A stretch of DNA of 64,000 nucleotides from Vreelandella maris (GCF_013371085.1 NZ_JABWCV010000009.1:119572-183571); one strand, 5' to 3'. Positions 49,186 to 59,730 are shown, counted from the first letter of the stretch. Notes: generated by a model from the letters alone, not told the origin. Numbers and translations are program-made.

Positions 49186-49455
49186 ATGACCCCTGAAATG
49201 GTGATGAGCATTGCGTATCAAGGCATGCGTGTAACGCTTCTCCTTGCTGGCCCCATGCTGCTGGCAGCGCTATTCACCGGCCTTATCATTAGTCTGTTTC
49301 AAGCCGCGACCCAGATAAATGAAATGACGCTGACGTTTATTCCTAAAATCCTGGCCGTGTTTGCGGTGCTGGTGTTTGCTGGCCCCTGGCTGATTGGCTT
49401 AATTACTGACTTCACCCATCGCCTGTTTACCAACATCCCTAATATGGTGATGTAA
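49186..49455 (+). CDS. fliQ: Flagellar export gate protein FliQ
   Basis: An 89-aa protein with two membrane hairpin segments, exactly the usual FliQ length. The ATG at 49186 has GAGGA 8 bp upstream and starts MTPEMVMSIAYQGM; the frame opens earlier at 49153 but that would put the start inside a hairpin. Confidence 0.95.
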   Translation: MTPEMVMSIAYQGMRVTLLLAGPMLLAALFTGLIISLFQAATQINEMTLTFIPKILAVFAVLVFAGPWLIGLITDFTHRLFTNIPNMVM

Positions 49456-49459
49456 GCCG

Positions 49460-50251
49460 ATGGTCGAAGTCACTTTCGCACAGCTACAAGGGTGGCTAGT
49501 GGCTTTTTTATGGCCGTTTGCGCGCATTACTGCCTTTATGGCTGCCTCCCCGCTTTGGGGGCACTCCAGTGTTCCCAATCAAGCCAAAGTCGGCCTTGCT
49601 GCCCTCATTGCCATTGTGATTGCGCCGATTCTACCGGCCATGCCGGCTATCGCCGTCATGTCCTGGGCAGGCATCGGCATTATGATCGAACAGATCCTGA
49701 TCGGCTTGGCGATGGGTCTCGTCATGCATATCATTTTTGCGGTTGTTCAAGCAGCCGGGGACTTTATCGGCCTACAAATGGGCCTAGCATTTGCGAGCTT
49801 TTTTGATACATCGAGCGGCACCAACATTATGGTGCTATCGCGTATTCTCTATATGATCACACTGCTCATGTTTTTGGCGATGAATGGCCATTTAATGGTG
49901 CTTGAAACCCTGATTATGAGCTTCCAAACACTGCCCATTGGCATTGGGACGTTCAACCCAGATGCGTTTATCTTGCTAGCCCGCTACGCGGGGACGATTT
50001 TCGCGGCGGGTATGTTATTGGCACTGCCGCTAGTGGGCTCCCTGCTAACTATCAACTTGGCATTGGGCATACTGAACCGTTCCGCCCCTCAGCTCACCGT
50101 CTTCAATATCGGCTTCCCCACCTCGCTCATCGTGGGTCTGATATTGATGATGGTATTAATGACCGATATTAGCCGCTTTCTGCAGCGGTTATTTACTCAA
50201 GGATTAGATTTTCTTCAGAATTTAATCGAAACAATGGCACCCTTAACCTAA
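49460..50251 (+). CDS. fliR: Flagellar export gate protein FliR
   Basis: A 263-aa membrane protein that completes the FliPQR channel. About six hydrophobic segments and the family landmarks RITAFMAASPLWG and GLQMGLAFASFFD are present. It ends the rightward run just before a two-way terminator. Confidence 0.95.
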   Translation: MVEVTFAQLQGWLVAFLWPFARITAFMAASPLWGHSSVPNQAKVGLAALIAIVIAPILPAMPAIAVMSWAGIGIMIEQILIGLAMGLVMHIIFAVVQAAGDFIGLQMGLAFASFFDTSSGTNIMVLSRILYMITLLMFLAMNGHLMVLETLIMSFQTLPIGIGTFNPDAFILLARYAGTIFAAGMLLALPLVGSLLTINLALGILNRSAPQLTVFNIGFPTSLIVGLILMMVLMTDISRFLQRLFTQGLDFLQNLIETMAPLT

Positions 50252-50287
50252 AAAACCCACGCTTTTTTGTAAAGCATGGGATTTTTA
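50251..50287. terminator. Bidirectional terminator between fliR and flgL
   Basis: CCCACGCTTT (50256-50265) pairs with AAAGCATGGG (50271-50280) with one mismatch and loop TTTGT. Rightward it is followed by ATTTTTAG; leftward by GGG then TTTTTT. It serves the convergent fliR (+) and flgL (-) transcripts. Confidence 0.8.
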
Positions 50288-50314
50288 GTAAACCGTGTAA
50301 GAACGAGGCGCTCG

Positions 50315-51607
50315 TTACATATAGTTAAATAGCGATAAGCCTTTAATATCGACAAACGCTTTTTGCGCCGCCTGCATACCTACTTGGCGCAGGCTGTACT
50401 CAGAAATTGCTTCTGCGTAATCAAGATCTACCAAGTCGGATAGCGTTTGCTCGTAGTTCAACATCCGGTTACTACCAACGGCATCAACGACATCAAGCTC
50501 ATTGAGCCGCGCCCCCGCAGACGCACGCACGGTTAAGACATTATCTAAGCTATTGTCCAGATCACGCATGGCAGTATTCAGCGTATTGCGCAGATCAGCT
50601 TTCTTGACGGGAGTGTCAGCAGGATTTTCTAGTACGCGAATAGCTTCTTCCATCGTGCGGAAAAGATCGGCATCACGAACATCTCCACCAGCTTTAGCGA
50701 CGAGTATCTCGTCTCCGGCCGCAGGTTTCCCCTCAAGTTTAATTGAGACACCTGCAAATTGAATCTGCTGGCCTTCGCTGGAAGGGCTGTAAGTACCGCT
50801 AAGCACTGGAGTCGCCGCATCCCACTCCCCAACCACCTCATCGAATTTCTGAACGTCATAGGTAAAGCCAGCGTCTTCATCGCCGCCGAAAACCATTCGA
50901 TAGTTTTCTCCATAACCCTCAGCATTTACATCCCTTACCTGCGGGCCAGTAAATGTTACGGTGCCATCATTACTAGCGTCTCCTCCAACGAGGCGCTCGC
51001 CCTGGTCATTAGTCTTGACAGATTCAGCTATATAGCCAGCACCGCTTGGAACGCTCTTGAAGATAGTCTCGCCATTATCGTTAACCGGCATCAGTCGCGA
51101 GGCGTCCACACGCTGTTCGCGTATATTACTGTCGCCCTGATACTCCACGCTGCCATCGGCTGACTTTACGAACGGCGGGGCATTATCTTTATAGCCACCA
51201 AACAGATACCGACCGTTACCATCCGTGGCATTGGCCTGGCCTAGCATCGTCTCGTAAACGCCTTTCAGCTCGCTGGCGATTGACTCACGATCCACATCAC
51301 TCAACGTATCACTTGATGCCTGAATCAAAAGCGTTTTGGCACTAGTCACCGCATCGCTAACACTGTTTAGGATGCTTTCAGTCTGTGATAGCGAATTACG
51401 CGCCGATACTCGCGCATCGGCATACTGCTGTGTGACGGCTTTTGACTGGTCTACACCCACTGCCCGTGAGGCAGCTTGTGGATCATCAGAAGGATTCACC
51501 ACGCGTCGGCCACTGGCAATCTGCTGGCTAACTTTCAAAAAATCGCTCTGTTGACGATTAATAGAAGCCGTACTTTGATCGTACATAGTTACGCTGCTAA
51601 TGCGCAT
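50315..51607 (-). CDS. flgL: Hook-filament junction protein FlgL (HAP3)
   Basis: Joins hook to filament. The 430-aa product has flagellin-like helical ends (RISSVTMYDQSTASINRQQ and the final YAEAISEYSLRQVGMQAAQK) around a variable centre. GGAG precedes the ATG by about 7 bp. It lies 18 bp after flgK and probably shares its sigma-28 promoter. Confidence 0.95.
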   Translation of the reverse strand: MRISSVTMYDQSTASINRQQSDFLKVSQQIASGRRVVNPSDDPQAASRAVGVDQSKAVTQQYADARVSARNSLSQTESILNSVSDAVTSAKTLLIQASSDTLSDVDRESIASELKGVYETMLGQANATDGNGRYLFGGYKDNAPPFVKSADGSVEYQGDSNIREQRVDASRLMPVNDNGETIFKSVPSGAGYIAESVKTNDQGERLVGGDASNDGTVTFTGPQVRDVNAEGYGENYRMVFGGDEDAGFTYDVQKFDEVVGEWDAATPVLSGTYSPSSEGQQIQFAGVSIKLEGKPAAGDEILVAKAGGDVRDADLFRTMEEAIRVLENPADTPVKKADLRNTLNTAMRDLDNSLDNVLTVRASAGARLNELDVVDAVGSNRMLNYEQTLSDLVDLDYAEAISEYSLRQVGMQAAQKAFVDIKGLSLFNYM

Positions 51608-51625
51608 GAAATAGACTCCTATAAG

Positions 51626-53545
51626 TTAGCTTCGCAGACCTAAAATGGTGTCAAAAATATTGGAAGCCGTATCAATCACACGTGCATTCGCTTGATAATA
51701 CTGCTGAAAGCGGATCAAATTAGCAGCTTCTTCATCTAAGCTAACGCCTGATTCAGACTGCTGTACTGCCTTTAATTGATCGGTTAAACCTTGGCGTGCA
51801 TCTAAATTAACTTGAATAATATTAGTTCGATTACCTACATCACTGACAATAGATGCATAAGCACCGCTGACAGAAGCACTACCCCCCACTATCGATTCAG
51901 CCAGCATATTTTGCAGTGACAGAGCATTGCGATTATCGCCAGCACTGGCGTCACTTCGACTGATAGCAAGACTAGCTTCACCTGCTGTAGGAAGCGCATC
52001 CAGGGTGAAACTCAGTCCGTCAATACTGATAGTGTCGCCCACTGCCAAAAACTCAGTTGCTGGATCAAAGACAGTACCATTTTTGGTAATAGTTGCAGCT
52101 GTTGTTGCTGTAACTGTCAATTTACCAGTATCGTCAACACTTAGTTCATAACTCTCATTAGCGCTAAAAGCACCGCTTGCAGCAGTTAGTTGGCTAATTT
52201 CCAAATCGCCTTCGCGCTCAACCAAGCTCGCCGCAGCAATTTTATCTAGATCAGTAATATTGCTATCCATACCGCCTGCGGCGCGGCGAACGGGCTGTAC
52301 TTCAAAACGATCTCCGTTTTGAGCCGTATTAAAATCAGTAAAGACGACATTGACACCGCCAAAGCTTAGCGTGTCTGAGGTATCCTCGAATTCAAAATCG
52401 ACTAACGAACCATCATCTTTACGAGTAACTTCAAATGTTGGTGGTGTAGCTGCAGCGTCAGTCACTTTAATAGAGTAATCGGTCGCTTTTAATGCACTGA
52501 CACCTTCCAAATCAAAGGTTGCTTCAACGCTAGCGCTGCCACCATTCTCAGCATTAAAGTAAGCATTTGGCTTACCTAAGCTGAAAAACGCTTCGCCTTG
52601 ATCTCCTTGTAAATCTACCCCTTGCTGATGCTGCTCATTAAAAGATAATGCCAATGAGGTAGCTAGCTGGCCAATTTGATTCTGCGTTTTGTCTAGTGTT
52701 TCTGAGCGAAAACTCATCAAACCACCTAACGCGCCACCGCTAATCAATCCTTCGTCTAAAGCAACTACGTTTCCGTTTCCTTGGGATCCCTCTCGGTACC
52801 CCACGATCACTCTTTGCGGATCACTGGGTGACTCTATCGCTTCAAGTTTATAAGCGGTATCACCGGTAACGAGCGGCTGGCCATTAGGCAGCGTTAGGTT
52901 ATAGGTTTTACCATCTTGGATATTAAGGCGAATATCCATCCTTTCGTTTAACTCGGAAATCATCTGATCACGCTGATTTAATAGGCTGTTCGGTGCTTCA
53001 CCTAATTGCGCCCTTGCTAGAGAAATTTCACGGTTGATCGATGCGATTTGAGTCGTCGTATTATTAATTTGAGTGATTTCATCTTTTATTTGCCCATTAA
53101 CACCTGACTGCAAATCTTGGAGATAACCATCAAACGAACGGAACTGGGCAGACAATGTATTAGCAGAGCCTAACACACCCTGGCGCGATGCAGGATCAGA
53201 AGGTGCGCTGGCCAAATCTTCAAGGGAGGAAAAAAAATCCTGCATCAATGGTGCCAAACCAGCTTCACGATCGGCAAGCAAGTTATCGATTTGCGTGACT
53301 TGCGTGCTATAAACATTTAGAGCACTAGACTGGGATTTGGCATTATTCAGCTGAGCAGCGACAAATGTGTTGTATTGTCGTTCAATATCCGCGACGCGCA
53401 CGCCAGAGTTATTATTACTTTCGTTAAGAACCGTAATTTCCCGATTGTAGCCAGGCGTATAGACATTACTAATATTATTACTAACCGTATTCAGGGCATT
53501 CTGTGCCGCATTAAGGCCGCTTAACCCAATCGAAAACATGCTCAT
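51626..53545 (-). CDS. flgK: Hook-filament junction protein FlgK (HAP1)
   Basis: The 639-aa product begins with the FlgK rod-type segment (IGLSGLNAAQNALNTVSNNISN) and ends with SLDEEAANLIRFQQYYQANARVI shortened here to its landmark AANLIRFQQYYQANA. The middle third is Thr/Ala-rich, variable and lower in GC. A sigma-28 promoter lies 39-65 bp upstream, so flgKL can be transcribed late, apart from the flgB-J genes. Confidence 0.95.
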   Translation of the reverse strand: MSMFSIGLSGLNAAQNALNTVSNNISNVYTPGYNREITVLNESNNNSGVRVADIERQYNTFVAAQLNNAKSQSSALNVYSTQVTQIDNLLADREAGLAPLMQDFFSSLEDLASAPSDPASRQGVLGSANTLSAQFRSFDGYLQDLQSGVNGQIKDEITQINNTTTQIASINREISLARAQLGEAPNSLLNQRDQMISELNERMDIRLNIQDGKTYNLTLPNGQPLVTGDTAYKLEAIESPSDPQRVIVGYREGSQGNGNVVALDEGLISGGALGGLMSFRSETLDKTQNQIGQLATSLALSFNEQHQQGVDLQGDQGEAFFSLGKPNAYFNAENGGSASVEATFDLEGVSALKATDYSIKVTDAAATPPTFEVTRKDDGSLVDFEFEDTSDTLSFGGVNVVFTDFNTAQNGDRFEVQPVRRAAGGMDSNITDLDKIAAASLVEREGDLEISQLTAASGAFSANESYELSVDDTGKLTVTATTAATITKNGTVFDPATEFLAVGDTISIDGLSFTLDALPTAGEASLAISRSDASAGDNRNALSLQNMLAESIVGGSASVSGAYASIVSDVGNRTNIIQVNLDARQGLTDQLKAVQQSESGVSLDEEAANLIRFQQYYQANARVIDTASNIFDTILGLRS

Positions 53546-53583
53546 GGTTCAATTCCTTAGGCTGATACCTATACATGTTACAA

Positions 53584-53610
53584 GTATCGGCAGTGCGCAA
53601 AAAAACTTGA
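53584..53610 (-). promoter_or_regulatory. Sigma-28 (FliA) promoter of flgK-flgL
   Basis: Read leftward: TCAAGTTT (53610-53603), an 11-bp spacer, GCCGATAC (53591-53584). Only one base in each box departs from the consensus. It lies in the short gap between flgJ and flgK. Confidence 0.85.
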
Positions 53611-53618
53611 GGAAAGGG

Positions 53619-54653
53619 CTAGCGAGAATCTGCCAGGAAATCGTCACCCGCGTTAAGCGGCCCCATCGACTTCATTACTGCCACTAGTTTATCGGCATAA
53701 CGCGGGTCAGTGGCATAACCACCACGCTGTAACTCTTGCGCTGCCTGCTCGGCACTCGGTGCCTGGACAACACCGGCATAGCGCGGGTTATTACTGATCA
53801 GGCTGGCATAGTCGGTAAAAGCGTGCTCAAACGACTCGTAAACGCGGAATGTGTCGACTACCGGAGTACGTCGCCCATTGATATATTCATGCGTCACAAT
53901 GTCAGTTGTTTCGCCCTGCCAATGGCTACCTGCTTTGATACCAAACAAGTTATGGCTGTTATTTCCATTGCGAGTGGCAATTTCGTGCCGGCCCCAGCCA
54001 GTTTCTAGCGCCGCCTGGGCCAAAATTAATTCAGCAGGAACGCCAGTGTTGGCACTAGCCGCCTGGGCTGGAGCAGCTAACGTTTGCATAAATTGGTCGA
54101 TGTGACCCGAGGCCGTTCGTTCTCGCTGATTTAACACGGGTTCATCAACTGTATTACTCTTCTCCGCCCCTTGGCGAATGGCCTCAAGCTCAGCCAGGAA
54201 TTGCCCGCTGCCCTGTGAGCTTGTTGTGCCGGTAGCACCCGGATCTGCCGAGAAAGAACCATCAAGTATTCGGGGCGTGCCACGGGGAATACCGGCGATT
54301 AGGGCTTGCAGTTCTTGATCTGCATTGGCTGCTGGCTCTGCTTTTGAAATAGCACCTTGGCGCTCTAACTGCTCAACGAGAACATCCGCAAGGCCCATGC
54401 CACGCGAAGACATTACTTGGGACCACTGTTGATCCAGCATCGATTGATAGGTATCCGTCGCGCTGCTATTCATCAGCCCTGAACTGGGTGTCGCTTCGCG
54501 CATACTCTTCATCATCATTTGAATAAACAGCGCTTCAAATTGCTGGGCGGCGCCATCTACGCCAGCTTCAGGGTCGACTCGGGCGGTGTGTTGAAGCCGT
54601 TGAAAGCCGCTCACATCCAGGGCGAACTGACTGCTCATATCGTTCGCGCTCAT
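53619..54653 (-). CDS. flgJ: Flagellar rod cap and muramidase FlgJ
   Basis: Two-domain protein of 344 aa. The N-terminal rod-cap domain (FEALFIQMMMKSMREATP) is followed by a glucosaminidase domain with ILAQAALETGWGRHEI, including the likely catalytic Glu, that opens the peptidoglycan for the rod. The ATG shares one base with the flgI stop (TAATG). Confidence 0.95.
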   Translation of the reverse strand: MSANDMSSQFALDVSGFQRLQHTARVDPEAGVDGAAQQFEALFIQMMMKSMREATPSSGLMNSSATDTYQSMLDQQWSQVMSSRGMGLADVLVEQLERQGAISKAEPAANADQELQALIAGIPRGTPRILDGSFSADPGATGTTSSQGSGQFLAELEAIRQGAEKSNTVDEPVLNQRERTASGHIDQFMQTLAAPAQAASANTGVPAELILAQAALETGWGRHEIATRNGNNSHNLFGIKAGSHWQGETTDIVTHEYINGRRTPVVDTFRVYESFEHAFTDYASLISNNPRYAGVVQAPSAEQAAQELQRGGYATDPRYADKLVAVMKSMGPLNAGDDFLADSR

Positions 54654-55825
54654 TAAATGACCTCCAGCTCAGCGCGTAGCGAACCCGATGCTTTTAACGC
54701 TTCTAGAATCGACATTAAATCCTGCGGTGTGGCGCCTAACGCATTCAATGCATTGACCACTTCGTTGAGCTGTGCGCCTTCTACGATTTGCAGATAAGCC
54801 TCTTGCTGATCAATTTCAATATCCGCATCAGGTACGACGACCGTCTCTCCCTCGCCAAACGGGTTAGGCTGGCTAACGCCAAACTGGGTATCAATCATGA
54901 TCGACAGGCTGCCGTGGGCTACCGCCGCTTCTCGCAATGTGACGGCACTGTTCATCACGACCGAGCCGGTACGTGAATTCAATACAACAAGCGCTGGTGC
55001 CTCAGTCGGTGTCACCTGAACGTTTTCGACACGGGCCATAAAGTTGACCCTTGCATTGTCATCGGTAGGGCCATCAAGGGCGATGACGCGACCATTCCGT
55101 GCGTAGGCAACCGACTGGCCAAACTCGTTATTAATCGCCGTCACCATGCGCTGAACGGTGCCAAAATCGGAATCGTTAAGCTGTAATTCAAGCATCCCAC
55201 CGTTACTGCCCAGGTTAAGCGGCACTTCCCTTTCTACCAGGGCACCATTGGGGATACGGCCTGAGGCCTGCTGGTTAATTTGAACGCTACTGCCACCCGC
55301 CTGGGCACCCGCTCCACCTACGAGCATATTGCCTTGGGCAATCGCATAAGTATCCCCGTCGGCACCTTTTAAAGGCGTCATTAATAACGTACCTCCGCGC
55401 AAACTGCGCGCATTGGCAATCGACGAAACGACTATATCCAACCGCTGGCCCGGCCTTGAAAACGGTGGGAGATCAGCCGTCACCATCACTGCAGCGACGT
55501 TGCGCAATTGTAAGTTCGTGCCTGCAGGTACCGTCACCCCAAGCTGGGAAAGCATGTTGGTCAGGCTTTGGCTGGTGAAAGGCGCCTGGGTTGTTTGGTC
55601 ACCGGTGCTATCAAGGCCCACGACTAACCCATAGCCCACCAGCTGGTTATCGCGGACACCGGCAAAGCTCGAAAGCTCGCGAACACTCTCCGCTTGGGCA
55701 GGTAATGCCAATAAACACATCAGCACTAAGACACCCAGCTGAACAAACCAGGTATTGCTTGTCTGATAACCACTTAATCGCATCGCTATTGCCCGTCGTA
55801 ACAGTGTTATTGGTCGCTTTAACAT
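54653..55825 (-). CDS. flgI: Flagellar P-ring protein FlgI
   Basis: Forms the bushing ring in the peptidoglycan layer. The 390-aa precursor has a long signal peptide (cleavage after PAQA near residue 45) and the family segments NQLVGYGLVVGLDSTGD and LKGADGDTYAIAQG. The frame opens with a TTG at 55837; the ATG at 55825 with GGAG 6 bp upstream is chosen. Confidence 0.96.
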   Translation of the reverse strand: MLKRPITLLRRAIAMRLSGYQTSNTWFVQLGVLVLMCLLALPAQAESVRELSSFAGVRDNQLVGYGLVVGLDSTGDQTTQAPFTSQSLTNMLSQLGVTVPAGTNLQLRNVAAVMVTADLPPFSRPGQRLDIVVSSIANARSLRGGTLLMTPLKGADGDTYAIAQGNMLVGGAGAQAGGSSVQINQQASGRIPNGALVEREVPLNLGSNGGMLELQLNDSDFGTVQRMVTAINNEFGQSVAYARNGRVIALDGPTDDNARVNFMARVENVQVTPTEAPALVVLNSRTGSVVMNSAVTLREAAVAHGSLSIMIDTQFGVSQPNPFGEGETVVVPDADIEIDQQEAYLQIVEGAQLNEVVNALNALGATPQDLMSILEALKASGSLRAELEVI

Positions 55826-55844
55826 TGATAGCTCCAAATAGGGG

Positions 55845-56516
55845 CTAGAATGGCGAGACGTTTAAGAAGAAACGTTGTAGCCAACCCATGTGCTGCGCTT
55901 CATTGATATAACCGTCGCCCACATATTCAATCCGTGCATCCGCCACCTGGGTGGAAGGTACGGTATTTTGTGCGGTAATCGTGCGCGGGTTAACCACGCC
56001 TGAAAACCGGATAAACTCCGTTCCCTGATTAATGGCAATTTGCTTCTCGCCCCGTACACGTAAATTGCCGTTATTCATGACTTCTAACACCGATACGGTA
56101 ATCGTACCGGTAAAGGAGTTATTCGCCTGCGACCCACCACTGCCGGTAAAATCGTTCTCACCGGAAATATCGTAGCCGTACTCGGCAAGCGTATCGAGAA
56201 TATCAGGAAGCTCTGCCAATTCCAGGCTAGCACTGCCACTACGACCTGCGTTGGATTGCGAATTCTTGCTCGCACTGACTTCTTCATCCAACACAATGGT
56301 CAAAATATCGCCAATCGAGCGCGGCCGGCGATCTTCAAAAAGCGGTTGATACCCTTGCCTTGCCTGGTAAATAGAGCCATTGGGGATGGGTGGTGGACGA
56401 TCAACAATACTGATCTGTTCCTGCTCTCCCACCACTGAGGCTCTTGGAATTTGAGCACACCCGGCAACCACCAGTATTAAGAGCGCCAAGCCAGCTAGTG
56501 CGATACGACGTAACAT
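55845..56516 (-). CDS. flgH: Flagellar L-ring lipoprotein FlgH
   Basis: Outer-membrane ring lipoprotein, 223 aa. A lipobox VAGC puts the lipid-bearing Cys at residue 20. The FlgH core ([23 protein letters not shown] and the later SGVVNPRTI) is intact. The frame opens at 56534, but the ATG at 56516 has GGAG 9 bp upstream and gives a compact signal peptide. Confidence 0.95.
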   Translation of the reverse strand: MLRRIALAGLALLILVVAGCAQIPRASVVGEQEQISIVDRPPPIPNGSIYQARQGYQPLFEDRRPRSIGDILTIVLDEEVSASKNSQSNAGRSGSASLELAELPDILDTLAEYGYDISGENDFTGSGGSQANNSFTGTITVSVLEVMNNGNLRVRGEKQIAINQGTEFIRFSGVVNPRTITAQNTVPSTQVADARIEYVGDGYINEAQHMGWLQRFFLNVSPF

Positions 56517-56570
56517 TGGGTGCAACTCCAGCATGACGCATGCCTGTTAGTAAACTTTATTGACAAACCG

Positions 56571-57353
56571 TTACAGCTGACTCAAGCGAGCCAACATTTC
56601 ATCGCTGGTAGAGACCGCTTTGCTATTAATTTCATAGGCGCGCTGGGTCTGAATCATATTGACCATCTCTTCAACCACATTAACGTTGGACGTTTCTACA
56701 TAGCCTTGGAACAGTCGCCCAGCGCCGTTCATTCCGGGCATATTTTCGTTAGGTGCGCCTGAGGCCCCTGTTTCAAGATAGAGGTTGCCCCCAGCACTTT
56801 CTAAACCTGCCGGGTTAATAAAGGTACTGACGGTTATTTGCCCAACTTCATTATCAATAGCCACGCCTGGCTGGCGGACGCTGACCGTACCGTCTTCACC
56901 TACATTCACTGACAGTGCGTTGGGAGGTAAGAAAATAGCAGGCTCTACGGGATAGCCATTCGCCGTCACCATCTGGCCATTCTGGTTTAGCTGAAAACTG
57001 CCGTCACGCGTGTAGGCAGTCGTGCCATCTGGCATCAGTACCTGAAAAAAGCCTTCGCCATCGATAGCTAGATCACGCGAGTTTTCTGTTTGCTCTAAAC
57101 CACCTTGGGTATGCAAACGCTCAGTGGCCACCGCGCGAACACCGGTACCAATTTGCATGCCTGAGGGCAGGCGATCCTGAATATTGTTCTGAGCCCCTGG
57201 CTGACGCATATTTTGGTATAACAAGTCTTCAAATACGGGACGTGAGCGTTTGAAACCATTGGTGCTGACGTTGGCCAGGTTATTTGAAATGACATCTAGC
57301 TTGGTTTGTTGCGACTCTAGACCGGTTTTAGCGGTCCACAACGACTTAATCAT
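56571..57353 (-). CDS. flgG: Flagellar distal rod protein FlgG
   Basis: The 260-aa product shows the rod/hook N-terminal motif ([20 protein letters not shown]) and the C-terminal ENSRDL and [11 protein letters not shown] regions typical of FlgG. GGGAG precedes the ATG. Confidence 0.96.
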   Translation of the reverse strand: MIKSLWTAKTGLESQQTKLDVISNNLANVSTNGFKRSRPVFEDLLYQNMRQPGAQNNIQDRLPSGMQIGTGVRAVATERLHTQGGLEQTENSRDLAIDGEGFFQVLMPDGTTAYTRDGSFQLNQNGQMVTANGYPVEPAIFLPPNALSVNVGEDGTVSVRQPGVAIDNEVGQITVSTFINPAGLESAGGNLYLETGASGAPNENMPGMNGAGRLFQGYVETSNVNVVEEMVNMIQTQRAYEINSKAVSTSDEMLARLSQL

Positions 57354-57403
57354 AATTATGCTCCCTTGGCCGACTGACTCACATCAGCATTGAATGGCCA
57401 ACA

Positions 57404-58162
57404 TCAACCTTGAATAGATAGAATGCCGTTGGCACGCTGGGCGTTTTCGTCAGCGGTACTGAGCACTTTCATCTGCATATCGTAACGGCGTGCCACATCG
57501 ATCATTGAAACCATGGCATCGACGGGACTAACGTTACTGCCTTCAAGCGCACCGCTCACTAGCTTGGCATTCTCGTCGGCGGGCAAGGCGCCCGGTACAC
57601 CTTCCTCATTCGGTGGTGCACGAAACAGGCCGTCCTCACCACGGGTTAGCGCTCCCTCTTCGGGCGTCACTAACTTAATCCGCCCTACTTCGACGAGCGC
57701 TTCTGGCCCTACGCCTTCGGGGATGGCGCTAATCGTTCCGTCAGCACCAATGGAGACCTGCGCGCCCTGCGGAATGGCAATAGGACCACCTTCACCCATT
57801 ACCGGACGGCCGACGCTTAGCAAAACACCATCAGCATCAATCTGCAGGTCGCCACGCCGTGTGTACGTTTCAGTACCGTCGTCCGCCTGCACTGCCATCC
57901 ATGCATCGTCCTGCATCGCCACATCAAGTGTGCGGCCCGTAAACTCTACGGGCCCCTGTGAAAAGTCACTGCCGGGCGTGGTGGTCACCGCTGACGTCCG
58001 CGTTGCCAGCAACGCCTCACCCTGCACGGGCACAGAACGAGCAGCCTGTAGCTGGGCACGAAAACCAGTAGTACTCACATTCGATAGGTTATTACTCACT
58101 ATCGACTGTTGATCCATACTGTTTTTGGCGCCACTCATGGCGGTATAGAGCATTCGATCCAC
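57404..58162 (-). CDS. flgF: Flagellar proximal rod protein FlgF
   Basis: A 252-aa rod protein with SIVSNNLSNVSTTGFRAQLQ and DVARRYDMQMKVL. It starts with GTG (MDRMLYTAMSG), preceded by GGAG with about 8-bp spacing. Confidence 0.95.
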   Translation of the reverse strand: MDRMLYTAMSGAKNSMDQQSIVSNNLSNVSTTGFRAQLQAARSVPVQGEALLATRTSAVTTTPGSDFSQGPVEFTGRTLDVAMQDDAWMAVQADDGTETYTRRGDLQIDADGVLLSVGRPVMGEGGPIAIPQGAQVSIGADGTISAIPEGVGPEALVEVGRIKLVTPEEGALTRGEDGLFRAPPNEEGVPGALPADENAKLVSGALEGSNVSPVDAMVSMIDVARRYDMQMKVLSTADENAQRANGILSIQG

Positions 58163-58193
58163 GGTACTTACTCCTTACAAGACTGACCTACTA

Positions 58194-59696
58194 TTAAAGA
58201 TTAATAATGGTCTGCAGGAGCTCGTCCTGGGTACTAATCGACGTCGAGTTCGCTTGGTAAGCACGCTGGGCAACGATGGTATCCACCAGCTGTTTTGCTA
58301 GGTCAACGTTGGAGTTTTCCAACACGCCAGACTCAATGGTGCCGAATACGCCGGTACCACCAGTACCAATAATGCCAATACCCGACGCATTGGTTTCACG
58401 CCATGCATTGTCACCTATAGACTGGAGGCCTTCTTCGTTGGCAAAGTTAGCTAATACAATTTGTCCTGCGTCACGACGTTCTTCATTCGTATAAATACGA
58501 ATAACACGTCCATCGCGGGTAATTTCCAAGCCTGACAAGCTGCCAGATGTATAGCCATTTTGGGTCAGCGTGTTCTGCACCGAGTTATTGTTGAATTGCG
58601 TCGTTCCCGTCAGCGTTAGGTTATAACTCAGTTGCTCAGCACCATCACCGACAATAAAGTCTAGGCCTGCAGAAGCTTTGGTAAGGGCTGCATCTTCAAT
58701 ACGCGTCGCATCGAATGCTTCAGTTGCATCCAAACCATTAGCTGATGCACTGTCCATATCAAGAGAAGTTGCCGCACCAAGGTTGAGTTGATAACCAGCG
58801 TCAGCGATACCCACTATCGCGTCTTCGTCTCGAGTAGTAGTTCCAGCAGCGGCAAGATCACTATATCTAGCAAGCTGCCCGTTGCCGTTAAATTTCAAAA
58901 AGAAGGCGTTATCTAGGTCTGTTGCACCGGCACCTGTGCCACTGAATGAGAGCTTGCCATCGACGGCTTGAAATGCCTTCCAGGTATTATCACTTATCTT
59001 TTCATAGTACATGGTAACATTGCGTTCATTACCCAGGGAATCGAAGGTCGTGAAACTATTGGAGTAGTGGTACGAAACTTCGAGTTCTAGTGGATCACCA
59101 TTAGCATCATAGTTACCCGCGCCATTAACCGTAATCAGTTCACCAGCCGCATCCTGGGCGCGAACTGTTGATGTCTGCGTACCCTGACCCGGCACTGTGC
59201 TGGCATCCAGGTTGTAGGTGGCTGTTGCCTGTGCAGTCGCCTTGGCGGGAATGTCGGCAGCCGGAATATTCAGAGCTTCAGGCGCACCGCCTGGCACGAC
59301 AGCAGAAAACGGGTCATTCGCATCAGAAAGACCGTAACCAGTTAAACGTTGTCCAGCGGCATTGACCAGGAAGCCTTGATTATCCTGGCTAAATTGACCG
59401 TTGCGTGTATACGCTGCCTCCCCACTGGATTGTTCAACGCGATAAAAGCCCTCACCCGCCACCGCCAGATCCAAGGTCCGTCCGCTGGTCTCTAAGTCAC
59501 CGGCGGTAAAATCTTGGCGAACATCCGAAATTTTTACCCCCAGACCTACTTGGCTATTGGCGCCGGCAAATACGTCAGCAAATATTGCACCTGAGCTTTT
59601 GAAGCCCACCGTTTGCGAGTTAGCAATATTATTACCTAAAATCTTTAGGTTTTCTGACTGTGCATTTAGACCGCTTAGTGCTTGAGAAAAACTCAT
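58194..59696 (-). CDS. flgE: Flagellar hook protein FlgE
   Basis: Polymerises into the hook. The 500-aa product has the conserved ends (LKILGNNIANSQTVGFKSSG and QLVDTIVAQRAYQANS) around a variable, Ala/Thr/Asp-rich middle about 100 residues longer than in E. coli. GGAG precedes the ATG. Confidence 0.96.
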   Translation of the reverse strand: MSFSQALSGLNAQSENLKILGNNIANSQTVGFKSSGAIFADVFAGANSQVGLGVKISDVRQDFTAGDLETSGRTLDLAVAGEGFYRVEQSSGEAAYTRNGQFSQDNQGFLVNAAGQRLTGYGLSDANDPFSAVVPGGAPEALNIPAADIPAKATAQATATYNLDASTVPGQGTQTSTVRAQDAAGELITVNGAGNYDANGDPLELEVSYHYSNSFTTFDSLGNERNVTMYYEKISDNTWKAFQAVDGKLSFSGTGAGATDLDNAFFLKFNGNGQLARYSDLAAAGTTTRDEDAIVGIADAGYQLNLGAATSLDMDSASANGLDATEAFDATRIEDAALTKASAGLDFIVGDGAEQLSYNLTLTGTTQFNNNSVQNTLTQNGYTSGSLSGLEITRDGRVIRIYTNEERRDAGQIVLANFANEEGLQSIGDNAWRETNASGIGIIGTGGTGVFGTIESGVLENSNVDLAKQLVDTIVAQRAYQANSTSISTQDELLQTIINL

Positions 59697-59730
59697 TTCA
59701 TTCTCCTAGAAGACAATTTATGTTACTAAA

